Source: Criblamydia sequanensis CRIB-18 (GTDB taxonomy: Bacteria; Chlamydiota; Chlamydiia; Chlamydiales; Criblamydiaceae). From it: a DNA stretch of 64,000 bases. The notes under the pieces are model-generated. The model was not told the DNA's origin and searched no databases. It saw only the letters and a list, made by a program, of their open reading frames with translations. The stretch covers positions 124,001-188,000 of the forward strand of contig NZ_CCEJ010000004.1 of the NCBI RefSeq assembly GCF_000750955.1, given 5' to 3'. The translations under genes and the position numbers were made by a program. Below are positions 1 through 9,762 of the stretch, piece by piece (position 1 is the stretch's first letter; the number at the start of each line of letters is the position of its first letter).

Positions 1-1
1 G

Positions 2-370
2 GAAGAAGAATCCGAAGAGACCATTTCAGATGTTATGGATCTTCTTGAGAAAAACCCATCACTTGCTCATAACGCACATCAATTTGCTAAAGCCATCACG
101 GAAAAGCTTCTCGGTGAAGTCTATCAACTTATTGAAAATCCGGAAGTTTTTCGAAAGCAATATAAAGAACTAAGAAGCGAAAACAAATTTTCCAAGAATC
201 CCTACTTGCCAACAAGCGCTTTTGAAAATTACGATCTTTCAATCCTGGCTTCGCCAACATTTGATAGTAAAGGGAATATCGTTTTTTTTGTGACCCGATC
301 CTTTGTTCCTTACTTAGTCTCTTACGAAAAAGGCACAAACGAAGTGGTCCTGGAAATGCTCGATTCTTGA
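2..370 (+). CDS. Unknown protein, C-terminal part (gene enters from left edge)
   Basis: The frame is open to the left edge of the window and ends at a TGA at 368-370. The first internal ATG is at 35, but the codons before it also read as acidic coding sequence (EEESEETISDV), so the gene most likely starts outside the window. The visible 122 residues are mixed charged and hydrophobic, with no signal peptide, membrane span or motif that I recognise. No function is proposed. Confidence 0.55.
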   Translation, partial: EEESEETISDVMDLLEKNPSLAHNAHQFAKAITEKLLGEVYQLIENPEVFRKQYKELRSENKFSKNPYLPTSAFENYDLSILASPTFDSKGNIVFFVTRSFVPYLVSYEKGTNEVVLEMLDS

Positions 371-515
371 AAATTACAAATCTCGCGAGGGTTCAGTCTT
401 AATCCGCTATCTGGATTTTGCTTGGAACATAGGATCGAGCTTTTTTTTTGCTTCAGAGTCGAACCTATTAAAAGCCAATCGGCAAAACTCGTTACTATCT
501 AACAAATGATTTGAT

Positions 516-1679
516 CTATCTTTTAGGTGAAGAAACCATCTCTTTTAATGGCTTCTTGTAATAAGCCACCCTAAAGCTTGTCGTTGGATTCGATTTAAAT
601 TTGGGACTTTCCTGATTTTCTCCATCTAGGGCAAACCACTCTGAAAGTCCTTTTTCTTCAAGGATCATTTCAAGCTCATTTGCAAGAAGCCATTCAGAAA
701 GTGTCGGAAGGCGCATTCCCTTCCACTTGGCAAACTTTTCAGCCTCCTGATGCGAGACATTGACAACGGGTTGATTCTCGGTTCCGGGTCTTGGGATCCC
801 TCTTACCCAATGGGAGGGAGCTTTGGCATTATTTGCTTGAACATAAGCTAAATATTCACGATTTGTCACTTCTCTTTTCCCAATGTAAAAAGGAGCCTTT
901 AAGTTTTCATTAGATGCCATCTGATTTTCATCCAATAAGACCATGTCAGACCTTTGAGAATCATAAAAACTTGCTTCAGGTGAAAATTCTTTAGGTTTAG
1001 GCTCCCTATAAATATCTTCTTCATTCACCTCGAAAAGCTGCTTTTCTTCTTCTTTAAGCTTTTCTTCTTCTTTGTAAAGATGAGACTCATCTTCTTTTTC
1101 AAACTCGGGGTATTCGTGAAATGAGCTTCCTCCCTCATCCGTTCCAGTCATTTCCCGATAAAGGTCTGGTTCATTCGCAAATTGATTAAGAGAGGGGTCT
1201 TCCTTTTTTGGTAAAGAGTAGGCTACGATTTGATCTTCACTAGTTTTTAAAGTAGACCCGACAAAAGCTTTGCTTAAATAGGCCAGTTCATTTTCATTTA
1301 AATCCTCTATAATTTCGGATTCTACATATTCGAAATCATGGAAGGGATTTGCGGCAATTTTATTCTCAAGCCAAACAAGAAGCCTTTTTTCTTCATTGAT
1401 CTGATTTTCAAGAAAAAATTCGTTTACAACCTCGTCATCATGAAAAATCCCGGCTTCCTGTGGACTCTCTTTATAAGCGGCAATTGAAACACTCGAAAAA
1501 TGCGGAGAATCAAGATTTAATCCTAGAGAATTTAAACCTGGCGGTTTCCAAGTTCCATAGTGGCTTGGAGCGATGGATAACCCGGAATAATAGGAAAGAG
1601 ACGAGTTCGGATCATTTTGAGCCATTGAACAAGAGCCCCAAGCGATGCTAAATCCAAGAAAAGCGTAAAACTTCTTCAT
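516..1679 (-). CDS. Secreted protein with C-terminal FGE-sulfatase (SUMF1-like) domain
   Basis: 387 residues. The start is taken at 1679 because GAGGGAG lies 5-8 bases before this ATG; an in-frame start at 1697 lacks such a site. The N-terminus (MKKFYAFLGFSIAWGS) is a signal peptide, so the protein is exported. The middle is acidic and repetitive (EEEKLKEEEKQLFEVNEED). From about residue 245 it resembles formylglycine-generating-enzyme/SUMF1 domains: FYIGKREVTNREYLAYV, PVVNVSHQEAEKFAKW, GMRLPTLSEW and a terminal FRVAYYK that recalls the usual GFR ending. The domain is only about 120 residues, roughly half the usual length, and I see no catalytic cysteine pair. It is probably a structural or binding relative, not an active sulfatase-modifying enzyme. 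The domain call is fairly sure; the role is unknown. Confidence 0.75.
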   Translation of the reverse strand: MKKFYAFLGFSIAWGSCSMAQNDPNSSLSYYSGLSIAPSHYGTWKPPGLNSLGLNLDSPHFSSVSIAAYKESPQEAGIFHDDEVVNEFFLENQINEEKRLLVWLENKIAANPFHDFEYVESEIIEDLNENELAYLSKAFVGSTLKTSEDQIVAYSLPKKEDPSLNQFANEPDLYREMTGTDEGGSSFHEYPEFEKEDESHLYKEEEKLKEEEKQLFEVNEEDIYREPKPKEFSPEASFYDSQRSDMVLLDENQMASNENLKAPFYIGKREVTNREYLAYVQANNAKAPSHWVRGIPRPGTENQPVVNVSHQEAEKFAKWKGMRLPTLSEWLLANELEMILEEKGLSEWFALDGENQESPKFKSNPTTSFRVAYYKKPLKEMVSSPKR

Positions 1680-1768
1680 GTTTTCTCCCTCTGCCACCTT
1701 TATTCCTTAAGCTAAATAGTCACTATACATAGTTGTTTTTTTTTTCAAATATTTAATTTCTAAAGCGC

Positions 1769-1790
1769 CGATTCCCCAAAATGGGAATCG
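1769..1790. repeat. 8-bp inverted repeat in divergent intergenic region
   Basis: The arms CGATTCCC and GGGAATCG are separated by 6 bases. It lies between the divergent FGE-like gene and uvrA in a 317-base gap. No T-run follows on the plus strand, so it is not a convincing terminator. It could be an operator or a transcript hairpin in the leader of the FGE-like gene. Confidence 0.45.
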
Positions 1791-1841
1791 AAAAAGACCT
1801 TTCAAATTTTTAACTTTGGTTAAAAAAGAATTAAGGAATTC

Positions 1842-1871
1842 TTGCCGAGATTACCAAAGGAGATGTATAAT
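1842..1871 (+). promoter_or_regulatory. Putative sigma-70-type promoter of uvrA
   Basis: TTGCCG, an 18-base spacer and a perfect TATAAT, about 125 bases before the uvrA start. The rest of the 1680-1996 gap holds only the inverted repeat at 1769-1790. Confidence 0.5.
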
Positions 1872-1996
1872 AATTTTTCATAAAGCACTTAGGTTCGCTT
1901 CTTTTCTTAAAATCTTCAGTTTGCTAGTGCACCTTCAAAAATTGTAAACCATTCAACCTGATTAAACTAAAAATTTAAACAACCGTAGGTTCAAAA

Positions 1997-4900
1997 GTGA
2001 ATCAATCAAGAATTGAGCTTCGCAAAGTTGCCGTTCACAATCTGAAAAATATCGACCTCTCCTTACCTGCCGGCAAACTTATTGTTTTTACAGGCGTTTC
2101 AGGTTCCGGCAAGTCCTCCCTTGCTTTTGATACGATCTACGCCGAAGGACAAAGACGTTATATCGAATCACTCTCTACTTATGCAAGACGCCAGCTTGGA
2201 GAGATGTCCAAACCTGAATTGGAAGATGCAAAAGGCATTACCCCGACCATATCAATCGAACAAAAAACAGCCGGAAAAAACCCTAGATCTACAGTCGGCA
2301 CCATGACTGAAATCTATGATTATTTAAGGGTTTTATATGCTAGGGCCGCAACCCCCTATTGCCCGGTTAGCGGTGAAAAAGTCCTTCCTGAGAGCAAAGA
2401 AAAAATTATCCGCACTCTTCAAAACCTGGAAACGGGAACTAAAATTATCATCCTTGCCCCTTTTGCCAAGGCAAAAAAAGCCGAGTTTAAAGAAGATTTT
2501 CAGGAGCTTGTCCGAAAAGGGTTCACAAAAGCTAGGATTGATGGAAAAATGCTCGACCTTCTTTCCATTAATAGCCTTGATGGGAGTGTCTCCCATGACG
2601 TTGATCTTGTCATTGATCGAATAAAGGTTGAAAAATCAGAATCTTCAAGAATTGCTGAAGCTGTCACAATAGCTCTTGAGCAAGGGAAAGGGGAACTTAT
2701 CCTTCTTGAAAGCGATACTTTAGAAGAAAGGCTCTTCTCAACTCACGCCTATTCCGAAAAATCAGGAATTTATTATTCCTCCCTTGAGCCGCATGATTTT
2801 TCATTTAACAGTCCCCTGGGAATGTGCGAGCGTTGCATGGGGCTTGGGATTGTCAATGAATTTGACTTAGAGAAAATTATAGATAAGGATAAGAGTATAG
2901 CAGAAGATGCTTGCATAGTCGCAAGCTCTTATTCAACAGTCCGCTATGGAAATATATACGATAATTTAGCCTCTCTTTATAATTTTAACATCCATACTCC
3001 CTGGAAAAAGTTATCCGAAAAAGCAAAAAAAGCCTTTCTTTATGGGACCGAAAAGAAATGGACGCGGATGAATTTTGTCCACCCGGTGACTGGTCAAACT
3101 TGGACCGATCATGTTAGATGGAGAGGGGTCTTATTTGAAGCCCATGAGCGTTTTCAGCAAGCTAAAAGCGACGCCTATAAATCCAACATGCAAAAGTTAA
3201 TGAAGAGCATGGTTTGCCCGGACTGCAAAGGAGCGAGATTAAAACCTTACCCTGCGGCTGCAAAGCTTTCCGGAAAGAAAATTAGCGAAATTGCAGCCAT
3301 GACTATTTCTGAATGCGCCACCTTTTTTAAAACTTTAGTTTTAAGCGAGAGCGAGAAAAAGATTGCGGGAGAGCTTCTAAAAGAAATTCAAACAAGGCTT
3401 GATTTCTTAAAAAATGTAGGCCTTGACTATTTGACCCTTGATAGAGGGGCCCCCACTTTATCCGGCGGGGAGGCCCAGCGTGTTCGTTTAGCATCCCAAA
3501 TCGGGTGCGGACTTGTCGGGATCACTTATGTCCTTGATGAACCCTCAATTGGCCTTCATGCAAGAGACAATAAAAAACTGATTGAAACCATTAAAAGGCT
3601 GAAAGACATTGGCAATACCGTGATTGTGGTTGAACATGATGAAGAAACTATTGCCGCAAGCGACTATGTCGTCGATTTTGGTCCGGGACCAGGTGTTAAT
3701 GGCGGGGAAATTGTTTTTCAGGGTAGCTTAAGAGGGCTGCTTGCAGAAAAAAAATCGCTGACAGGCCAATATTTAAATGGCACGCTTCAAGTAGCTCCCC
3801 CTAAAAAAAGAAAAAAACCCGGCAAAGAAAAGCTTAAAATCGTTGGTGCGGCTCACCACAACTTAAAGGATGTCACAGTAGAAATCCCTTTAGGGCTTTT
3901 TGTCTCTATCACCGGCGTTTCAGGCTCCGGAAAGTCTTCATTAATAAGCGATATTTTATACCCGGCACTCTCTAATGCTCTAATGGAAACAGATTGGGAA
4001 GTCGGAGTTCATAAAGAAATTACAGGCGATGAGTTTATTGATAAAGTCATTGCCATCGACCAAAGCCCTATCGGAAGAAACCCGAGATCAAACCCTGCAA
4101 CCTACATCAAAGTCTTCGATGAAATCCGCGATCTTTTTGCAAAACTTCCTGAAAGCTTAAGCCGCGGTTATAAACCCGGAAGATTCAGCTTTAACGTTAA
4201 AGAGGGAACTTGTCATCAGTGCCTTGGCCTTGGCATGATCAAAATTGATATGGACTTTCTTGAAGATGAATGGGTGACTTGTTCTGCTTGCCACGGAAGA
4301 CGATTTGATGAAGGAACTCTTTCTGTCCTTTTTAAAGGCAAAAATATTTATGACGTTCTTGAAATGGATGTGCAAGAAGCCCATAAACTCTTTGAAAACA
4401 TTCCCTCCATTAAAAACAAATTGAGCACACTTGAAAAAGTAGGCTTAGGCTATATAAAACTTGGGCAGTCCTCGACCACTTTATCAGGAGGAGAAGCTCA
4501 AAGGGTTAAATTGGCAAAAGAGCTTGTTCGTCCGGCTACCGGCAAAACTGTCTATATTTTTGATGAGCCGACAACCGGGCTTCACTTTCATGATGTGAAG
4601 CATTTAATTCAAGTTTTACAAGAGCTTGTCGATAGAGGCAATAGCGTAATCGTAATAGAGCACAATATCGATATTGTAAAAACAAGCGACTGGGTCATTG
4701 ATTTAGGCCCTGAAGGAGGCTCTTACGGCGGTCAAGTTATTGCCAAAGGAACGCCTGAATCTATCGCTAAAACTAAGACTCCAACCGGAGTTGCCCTTGA
4801 GGAAAGCTTCACAGAGGAAATCAAAAAGAGGATCTTAAGTAAAAAAGAGGATCAAAAAGAAGAGGATCGATCAAAAGAGATTACTTCCATTACAGTTGAA

Positions 4901-7711
4901 TCTGCCGAGCAGCATAACTTAAAGCATCTCGATCTTGAAATTCCAAGAAATAAAATGACTATTTTTACAGGGCCGTCGGGATCCGGTAAAAGCTCTCTTG
5001 CTTTCGATACGATTTATGCTGAAGGTCAAAGAAGGTATGTAGATTCCCTTTCCCCTTATGCGAGACAATTTGTTCAGCAAATGCCAAAACCCAAGGTCGG
5101 CCGTGTCGAAGGGCTTTCTCCAGCTATAGCGATTGAGCAAAAAGCCCATGCCGGCAATCCGAGAAGCACAATTGGCACGATGACTGAAATTTATGATTAC
5201 TTACGGGTACTCTATGCAAGAGCCGGGATTCCCCATTCTCCTGAAACAGGAGAAGAATTAAAATCGATCAGCAAAGAATATATAGCCGATCAACTGCTAG
5301 CTTTACCTGTTGATTCAAAGCTTCAAATCTTAGCTCCCCTTGAGCTAAAACGAAGCGAAAAATTCGAAGAGGTTTTAGCAAAAATCAGACGTCAAGGTTA
5401 TGTCAGGATTCGTCTTAACGGAGTTTTTTATGACCTTGATGAAGAAAATGAAATATCTTTTGATCCCAAACGGAAAAACCATCTTTATCTTGTGATAGAC
5501 AGGCTTAAAGTAGACCCCTCGATTAGAAAAAGGCTTCTTGAAGCGCTGCAGATCGCAAGCGATATCGGCTTAAAAAAACTTGTTGTCATGAAAGACGATG
5601 AGGATATTTTTTACAACATCGCCTTTTCAGCTGTTAAGGAAGGAAAATCCTACCCTGAAATTACCCCGCAAACTTTTGCTTTTAACAATCAGGAAGGAAT
5701 GTGTCTTGAATGTTCAGGCCTTGGATTTCTTTATGGCGCCCATTTATCGCAAAACCCCATAATCCTAGCCGCCTCAACAGCCGCGCTCATTAAGGATATC
5801 TGGGGATCTAAATTTTCAAAAAGAGCCTTTGAATGCCTTTGCCTTATTTTGCAAGAAGAAGGCATCGATCCTTTTTTACCGCTAAGCGAATTGTCAAGCG
5901 ATAAACTAGCGATTGTCTTTAATGGCACCCCGAAAAAAAATGTTTACAATTCTCCATACGGCTTTAAATTTCGATGGATTGGTATAAGCCATGTGCTTGC
6001 TAAATCGGGAAGAAATGCCTTAAGCCATTTAAAAGAGGCTGTCCTTCCCCTGCTTGATGAAATTGAATGTTTCGCTTGCAAAGGCACAAGATTAAATCCT
6101 TTGGCAAGGCACGTTACAATCAACGGCTTATCTATTAGTGATTTTTGCAAACTGCCCATCCATAATGCCTTAAAATCCCTTGATGAGATTTCTCTTAAAA
6201 AAGAAAAAAGGGTTTTAGAAGAGGTCTTTCAGCAGATTAAATCACGATTAAAATTTTTAAACGATGTCGGGCTTGATTATATCTCCCTTGATCGAAAAGC
6301 CCCTTCTTTAAGCGGCGGAGAAGCTCAGAGAATTCGGCTTGCAAGGCAATTAGGGAGTGGTTTAACGGGGGCTCTTTATGTTCTTGATGAACCGACAATC
6401 GGACTTCACCCAAGCGACACGGAAAGACTGCATAAAGCCTTAAAACAGCTTAAGGAGCTTGGCAACACTCTAATTATGGTCGAGCACGACCCCCTAACCA
6501 TTGAAAAAGCGGATTACATCTTTGACTTCGGCCCTAAATCAGGCGAGCAAGGCGGTCATATAACAGCGAGCGGCTCCTATAAGCAATTATTAAAAAATCC
6601 GAATTCACTAACGGGCGCTTATCTTTCACATAAGAAATTAATCCCGATTCCTGAAAAGAAAAATAAGTTGGACAAGGGATTTTTTACGGTCGCTCAAGCC
6701 AAAAAGCATAATTTAAAAGGAGTCAATGTCAAATTCCCGATCGGGGCATTGACTGTTTTAACAGGGGTATCAGGTTCCGGAAAATCCACCCTTTTAGAAG
6801 AGGTCATTGAGCCGCTTGTTAAAAAATCGATTGAGAAGCGTTCCAATAAGGTTTCCTCTGACTTTGGAACTTTTAAAACCGATGATCTATTTGATAGACT
6901 TATTTTAATAGATCAAGACCCGATAGGGTTAACCGTCAGGTCGCTTGTTGGCACCTATGTTGATTTTGTGCCTAAAATGCGCGAATTTTTTGCAAGCCTC
7001 CCAGAGGCTAAAAAATTAGGGCTGCAAGGAAAACATTTTAGCTCTAATCATAGAGCCGGCATGTGTACCTCTTGCTGGGGTCTTGGTTATAAACGGGTAG
7101 AGCTACATTTTTTACCGAGCGTTCAAGTGGTTTGCCCGGAATGCCAAGGCATGCGTTTAAACCCCTTAAGCCTAAAAGTTCTTTATCATAATAAAAATTT
7201 CGGAGAACATTTAGAATCAACGATTGAAGAAGCTCGACTTGAATTTGATAATTTTCCTAGAATGACAAGAATATTGGACACCCTAATTTCAGTAGGACTC
7301 GGCTATCTTAAACTTGGGCAAGAAGTTTCTACCCTATCGGGCGGTGAAGCACAAAGGCTAAAATTGACAAGGGAACTTGCCAAGCGCTCTACCGGTAAAA
7401 CGCTCTATCTTCTAGATGAGCCGACCACGGGACTTCACCCTGACGATATTGAAAAGCTTCTTAAGGTTTTGCATAAGCTTGTTCATAAAGGAAACACCAT
7501 GATAGTCATCGAACATCATTTGGATATGATGATGAACGCTGATTGGCTGATTGATTTAGGCCCAGGGGGCGGCGAGCATGGAGGCAGCGTCATCTATTCA
7601 GGAAAACCTGAGGGCATTATCACTAACCGAATCTCAAAAACAGCGCCGTTTATCGAACGCTATCTTGAAGTCCGTAAAGAAATTGCTGCACCCAAAAAGA
7701 AAAAAACGTAA
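1997..7711 (+). CDS. uvrA: Excinuclease ABC subunit A, double-length chlamydial form
   Basis: UvrA is the damage-recognition ATPase of nucleotide excision repair, acting with UvrB and UvrC. This protein has 1904 residues, twice the normal length of about 940, and is two UvrA copies in tandem. Four Walker A loops are visible near residues 33, 640, 992 and 1590 (G[VP]SGSGKSS/T), each paired with an LSGGEAQR signature and a DEP[ST]TGLH/DEPSIGLH Walker B. Several CxxC pairs (CPDCKG, CSACHG, CFACKG, CPECQG) mark the zinc modules. The start is a GTG preceded by GTAGG. A double-length UvrA is a known trait of Chlamydiae, so this is a lineage marker and not a frameshift or assembly join. The second half is diverged in sequence but keeps all nucleotide-binding motifs. 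Confidence 0.97.
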   Translation: MNQSRIELRKVAVHNLKNIDLSLPAGKLIVFTGVSGSGKSSLAFDTIYAEGQRRYIESLSTYARRQLGEMSKPELEDAKGITPTISIEQKTAGKNPRSTVGTMTEIYDYLRVLYARAATPYCPVSGEKVLPESKEKIIRTLQNLETGTKIIILAPFAKAKKAEFKEDFQELVRKGFTKARIDGKMLDLLSINSLDGSVSHDVDLVIDRIKVEKSESSRIAEAVTIALEQGKGELILLESDTLEERLFSTHAYSEKSGIYYSSLEPHDFSFNSPLGMCERCMGLGIVNEFDLEKIIDKDKSIAEDACIVASSYSTVRYGNIYDNLASLYNFNIHTPWKKLSEKAKKAFLYGTEKKWTRMNFVHPVTGQTWTDHVRWRGVLFEAHERFQQAKSDAYKSNMQKLMKSMVCPDCKGARLKPYPAAAKLSGKKISEIAAMTISECATFFKTLVLSESEKKIAGELLKEIQTRLDFLKNVGLDYLTLDRGAPTLSGGEAQRVRLASQIGCGLVGITYVLDEPSIGLHARDNKKLIETIKRLKDIGNTVIVVEHDEETIAASDYVVDFGPGPGVNGGEIVFQGSLRGLLAEKKSLTGQYLNGTLQVAPPKKRKKPGKEKLKIVGAAHHNLKDVTVEIPLGLFVSITGVSGSGKSSLISDILYPALSNALMETDWEVGVHKEITGDEFIDKVIAIDQSPIGRNPRSNPATYIKVFDEIRDLFAKLPESLSRGYKPGRFSFNVKEGTCHQCLGLGMIKIDMDFLEDEWVTCSACHGRRFDEGTLSVLFKGKNIYDVLEMDVQEAHKLFENIPSIKNKLSTLEKVGLGYIKLGQSSTTLSGGEAQRVKLAKELVRPATGKTVYIFDEPTTGLHFHDVKHLIQVLQELVDRGNSVIVIEHNIDIVKTSDWVIDLGPEGGSYGGQVIAKGTPESIAKTKTPTGVALEESFTEEIKKRILSKKEDQKEEDRSKEITSITVESAEQHNLKHLDLEIPRNKMTIFTGPSGSGKSSLAFDTIYAEGQRRYVDSLSPYARQFVQQMPKPKVGRVEGLSPAIAIEQKAHAGNPRSTIGTMTEIYDYLRVLYARAGIPHSPETGEELKSISKEYIADQLLALPVDSKLQILAPLELKRSEKFEEVLAKIRRQGYVRIRLNGVFYDLDEENEISFDPKRKNHLYLVIDRLKVDPSIRKRLLEALQIASDIGLKKLVVMKDDEDIFYNIAFSAVKEGKSYPEITPQTFAFNNQEGMCLECSGLGFLYGAHLSQNPIILAASTAALIKDIWGSKFSKRAFECLCLILQEEGIDPFLPLSELSSDKLAIVFNGTPKKNVYNSPYGFKFRWIGISHVLAKSGRNALSHLKEAVLPLLDEIECFACKGTRLNPLARHVTINGLSISDFCKLPIHNALKSLDEISLKKEKRVLEEVFQQIKSRLKFLNDVGLDYISLDRKAPSLSGGEAQRIRLARQLGSGLTGALYVLDEPTIGLHPSDTERLHKALKQLKELGNTLIMVEHDPLTIEKADYIFDFGPKSGEQGGHITASGSYKQLLKNPNSLTGAYLSHKKLIPIPEKKNKLDKGFFTVAQAKKHNLKGVNVKFPIGALTVLTGVSGSGKSTLLEEVIEPLVKKSIEKRSNKVSSDFGTFKTDDLFDRLILIDQDPIGLTVRSLVGTYVDFVPKMREFFASLPEAKKLGLQGKHFSSNHRAGMCTSCWGLGYKRVELHFLPSVQVVCPECQGMRLNPLSLKVLYHNKNFGEHLESTIEEARLEFDNFPRMTRILDTLISVGLGYLKLGQEVSTLSGGEAQRLKLTRELAKRSTGKTLYLLDEPTTGLHPDDIEKLLKVLHKLVHKGNTMIVIEHHLDMMMNADWLIDLGPGGGEHGGSVIYSGKPEGIITNRISKTAPFIERYLEVRKEIAAPKKKKT

Positions 7712-7721
7712 AGCTTTTCAT

Positions 7722-9683
7722 ATGGCCATACCTACCTTTTCGTTTAGAAGCCTTTTTGAAGCTATGAATAACTGCAGGTCCATAGCTGAGATTCAAATAA
7801 GCGAAGAAAAAGGCATTGAAGTCTTGGATAACCCTAATTATTCCAAAGAAACGATAAGGCTATTCGGGCTTTCAAAAGCAAGAAATGAAAAAGTGAAGGC
7901 TTTAAGAAAAAAAACTTTTTTTCTTTTTAAGTCTATCGTTCAAAAGGAAATAACGGACATCCAAATAAATAGTGGCATTCAACCGCTATTACACGAAATA
8001 GAACAAACATCCCACCTTAACTCTCCTCTGACCTCGCTTTTTGTTAGAAATTGCTATAAACAAGTCATTCAAGCCTCTCTAACAGGCATTAGGAAAATTG
8101 CTGCGTCAGCTCAAGAAAATAATAGAGTGATATGGAGTCTAAAAAAACAAAGTTTTAAAATAGAAAGAGGGACTCTATTCAAAAAATCCCAAGCAACAAT
8201 CCGAAATGAAAATAGAACCGCTTGGAAAAGACTAAAAGAACAGTTTTATATAGAATGGGGGAAAAAGAGGGTTAAGAATGCGCTTTTTCAAACAGGTTTT
8301 ACAAAAACCAAACTTGCTTTAACAACCGATAAAATAAATAACCTGGTTTTAAGCATTTCAGAATTTCATCATCAATATCTCCTAATAAGCTGGGAGAGGT
8401 TAAAAAAAGTTTTGAAGCAAGAGATTCCATTTACGGAAGTGCCTTTATTTGAAAAAAGAAAGCTTCAAAACGAATTTATTGCTTTTGAAGATAAAAAATT
8501 ACTTGCCCGCTTAAAAAAGAGATTTCGTCCTTTTTTGGACCAATCTTTTAGAGAGCTGCCCTCAAAAGAACAAACTTTAATTCAATCGATTGTTTTTTTT
8601 AATGCCAGGGAACTTGAACTAGCATTCCAAGGAAAACGCTTGGAAGGTATTTTAGACGGCGGACAGACTACTTTAAAAAATTTTTTCTTTAGAAACATTT
8701 ATTCTCTATCGCGCGAGCGGCTGCAGCTTTATGAAATCCTTTTTACAGCCAAAGATTCGATACCTGAAGAACAGCTCGAGATCTTCTATGATGAGATTCT
8801 TGTTAAAGCGCTTGTAAAAAAAATAGAAGAGCAACACTACATACCAACACCATGGTCAACAGAAGAGGGAAAAACTATTTTCTATGAAATCAAAAAAAGA
8901 ATTCTCACCAACCGATCCAAACTTGCCTATTTTTTAACTTCCATTGAACCCTTATTGAAAGATCTTTTGGTCTATAGAAGCACCTCCTCAGCTCCTTCTA
9001 CCCCTGATTCTTTAGCCACCTTATTGTCTGACCTTTTTCCGAAAGGCCCCGGGTATTTTTATCATAGGGCCGGAGAAATTGAAGAAAGAGAAATTTTCTT
9101 TTACAGCAAAAAAATCCTGAAGCTCATCGGTCATAGTTTGGGCGGCTGCCATGTCATGCTCGCCTTATTGCATCGATTATTACTCAATGATCTTCCTCTA
9201 AAAAATTATGAACTCAGAACGTTTGATTCCCCTAAAATAGAAAAGGAGTGTTGTTTAAGCTTTGCGGCTTTACTTGAAAAATTCCCTGAATTTAAAGAAC
9301 TTATCAGTATTAATCACTACTTAAGCAAAGGGGATTTTGTTCCCAAATCTGGTGTGGCTCTTTTAGGGGAATTCGTACCCGAAAAGCACTTAAAAGAATT
9401 TATTGTAACAAAATTAAAACCTTCCCATCCGACAAATAGCGCCCTTATCTCGAAACATCCCCACAATCGACATTTTTATAGATTTCAACTAGGCAAAGAT
9501 TTCGTTGAAAAAGAAGTTCCCTTTAAAGCAGAAAAACGAATGCGCCTCCATTTAATTGAAATCATAAGACGAATTGTCGGGGTTATTCTTTTTCCGATTT
9601 TATTTATCATCTGGCGTATCAAGAGGTTTTTTTCTGTCTATAAACCGCCGATTCATCTTCAAACTAACCGGCTTCCTGTTTGA
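7722..9683 (+). CDS. Lipase-like alpha/beta hydrolase with C-terminal membrane segment
   Basis: 653 residues. The ATG at 7722 is chosen; an upstream in-frame ATG at 7578 would overlap the end of uvrA by 134 bases. The first 420 residues are Lys/Glu-rich and helical with no recognisable domain. Near residue 470, LIGHSLGGCHVMLALLHRL has the G-H-S-x-G nucleophile elbow of class 3 lipases, followed by a DSP segment. The last 45 residues contain one strong membrane span (VGVILFPILFIIWRI) and a basic tail. It follows uvrA by 10 bases and may be cotranscribed with it. Substrate and location are unknown; the fold call rests mainly on the GHSLGG motif. Confidence 0.65.
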   Translation: MAIPTFSFRSLFEAMNNCRSIAEIQISEEKGIEVLDNPNYSKETIRLFGLSKARNEKVKALRKKTFFLFKSIVQKEITDIQINSGIQPLLHEIEQTSHLNSPLTSLFVRNCYKQVIQASLTGIRKIAASAQENNRVIWSLKKQSFKIERGTLFKKSQATIRNENRTAWKRLKEQFYIEWGKKRVKNALFQTGFTKTKLALTTDKINNLVLSISEFHHQYLLISWERLKKVLKQEIPFTEVPLFEKRKLQNEFIAFEDKKLLARLKKRFRPFLDQSFRELPSKEQTLIQSIVFFNARELELAFQGKRLEGILDGGQTTLKNFFFRNIYSLSRERLQLYEILFTAKDSIPEEQLEIFYDEILVKALVKKIEEQHYIPTPWSTEEGKTIFYEIKKRILTNRSKLAYFLTSIEPLLKDLLVYRSTSSAPSTPDSLATLLSDLFPKGPGYFYHRAGEIEEREIFFYSKKILKLIGHSLGGCHVMLALLHRLLLNDLPLKNYELRTFDSPKIEKECCLSFAALLEKFPEFKELISINHYLSKGDFVPKSGVALLGEFVPEKHLKEFIVTKLKPSHPTNSALISKHPHNRHFYRFQLGKDFVEKEVPFKAEKRMRLHLIEIIRRIVGVILFPILFIIWRIKRFFSVYKPPIHLQTNRLPV

Positions 9684-9762
9684 TTTTAAAAAATTGTTTA
9701 TCATTTAAGATAAACTTGCGCTATAGATCTAGTATCTTTACATCTTTACAAAAGAGGTTACT

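Noticed and set aside
1460-1651. 63-codon plus-strand frame opposite the FGE-like gene
   Set aside because: Lies antisense to the signal peptide and following region of a supported gene; no ribosome site or known pattern.
2333-2624. Open frames on both strands inside uvrA
   Set aside because: Shadows of the UvrA frame, which is fully accounted for by family motifs. The same holds for other alternative frames inside uvrA, valS, bamA, nfeD and the fab genes.
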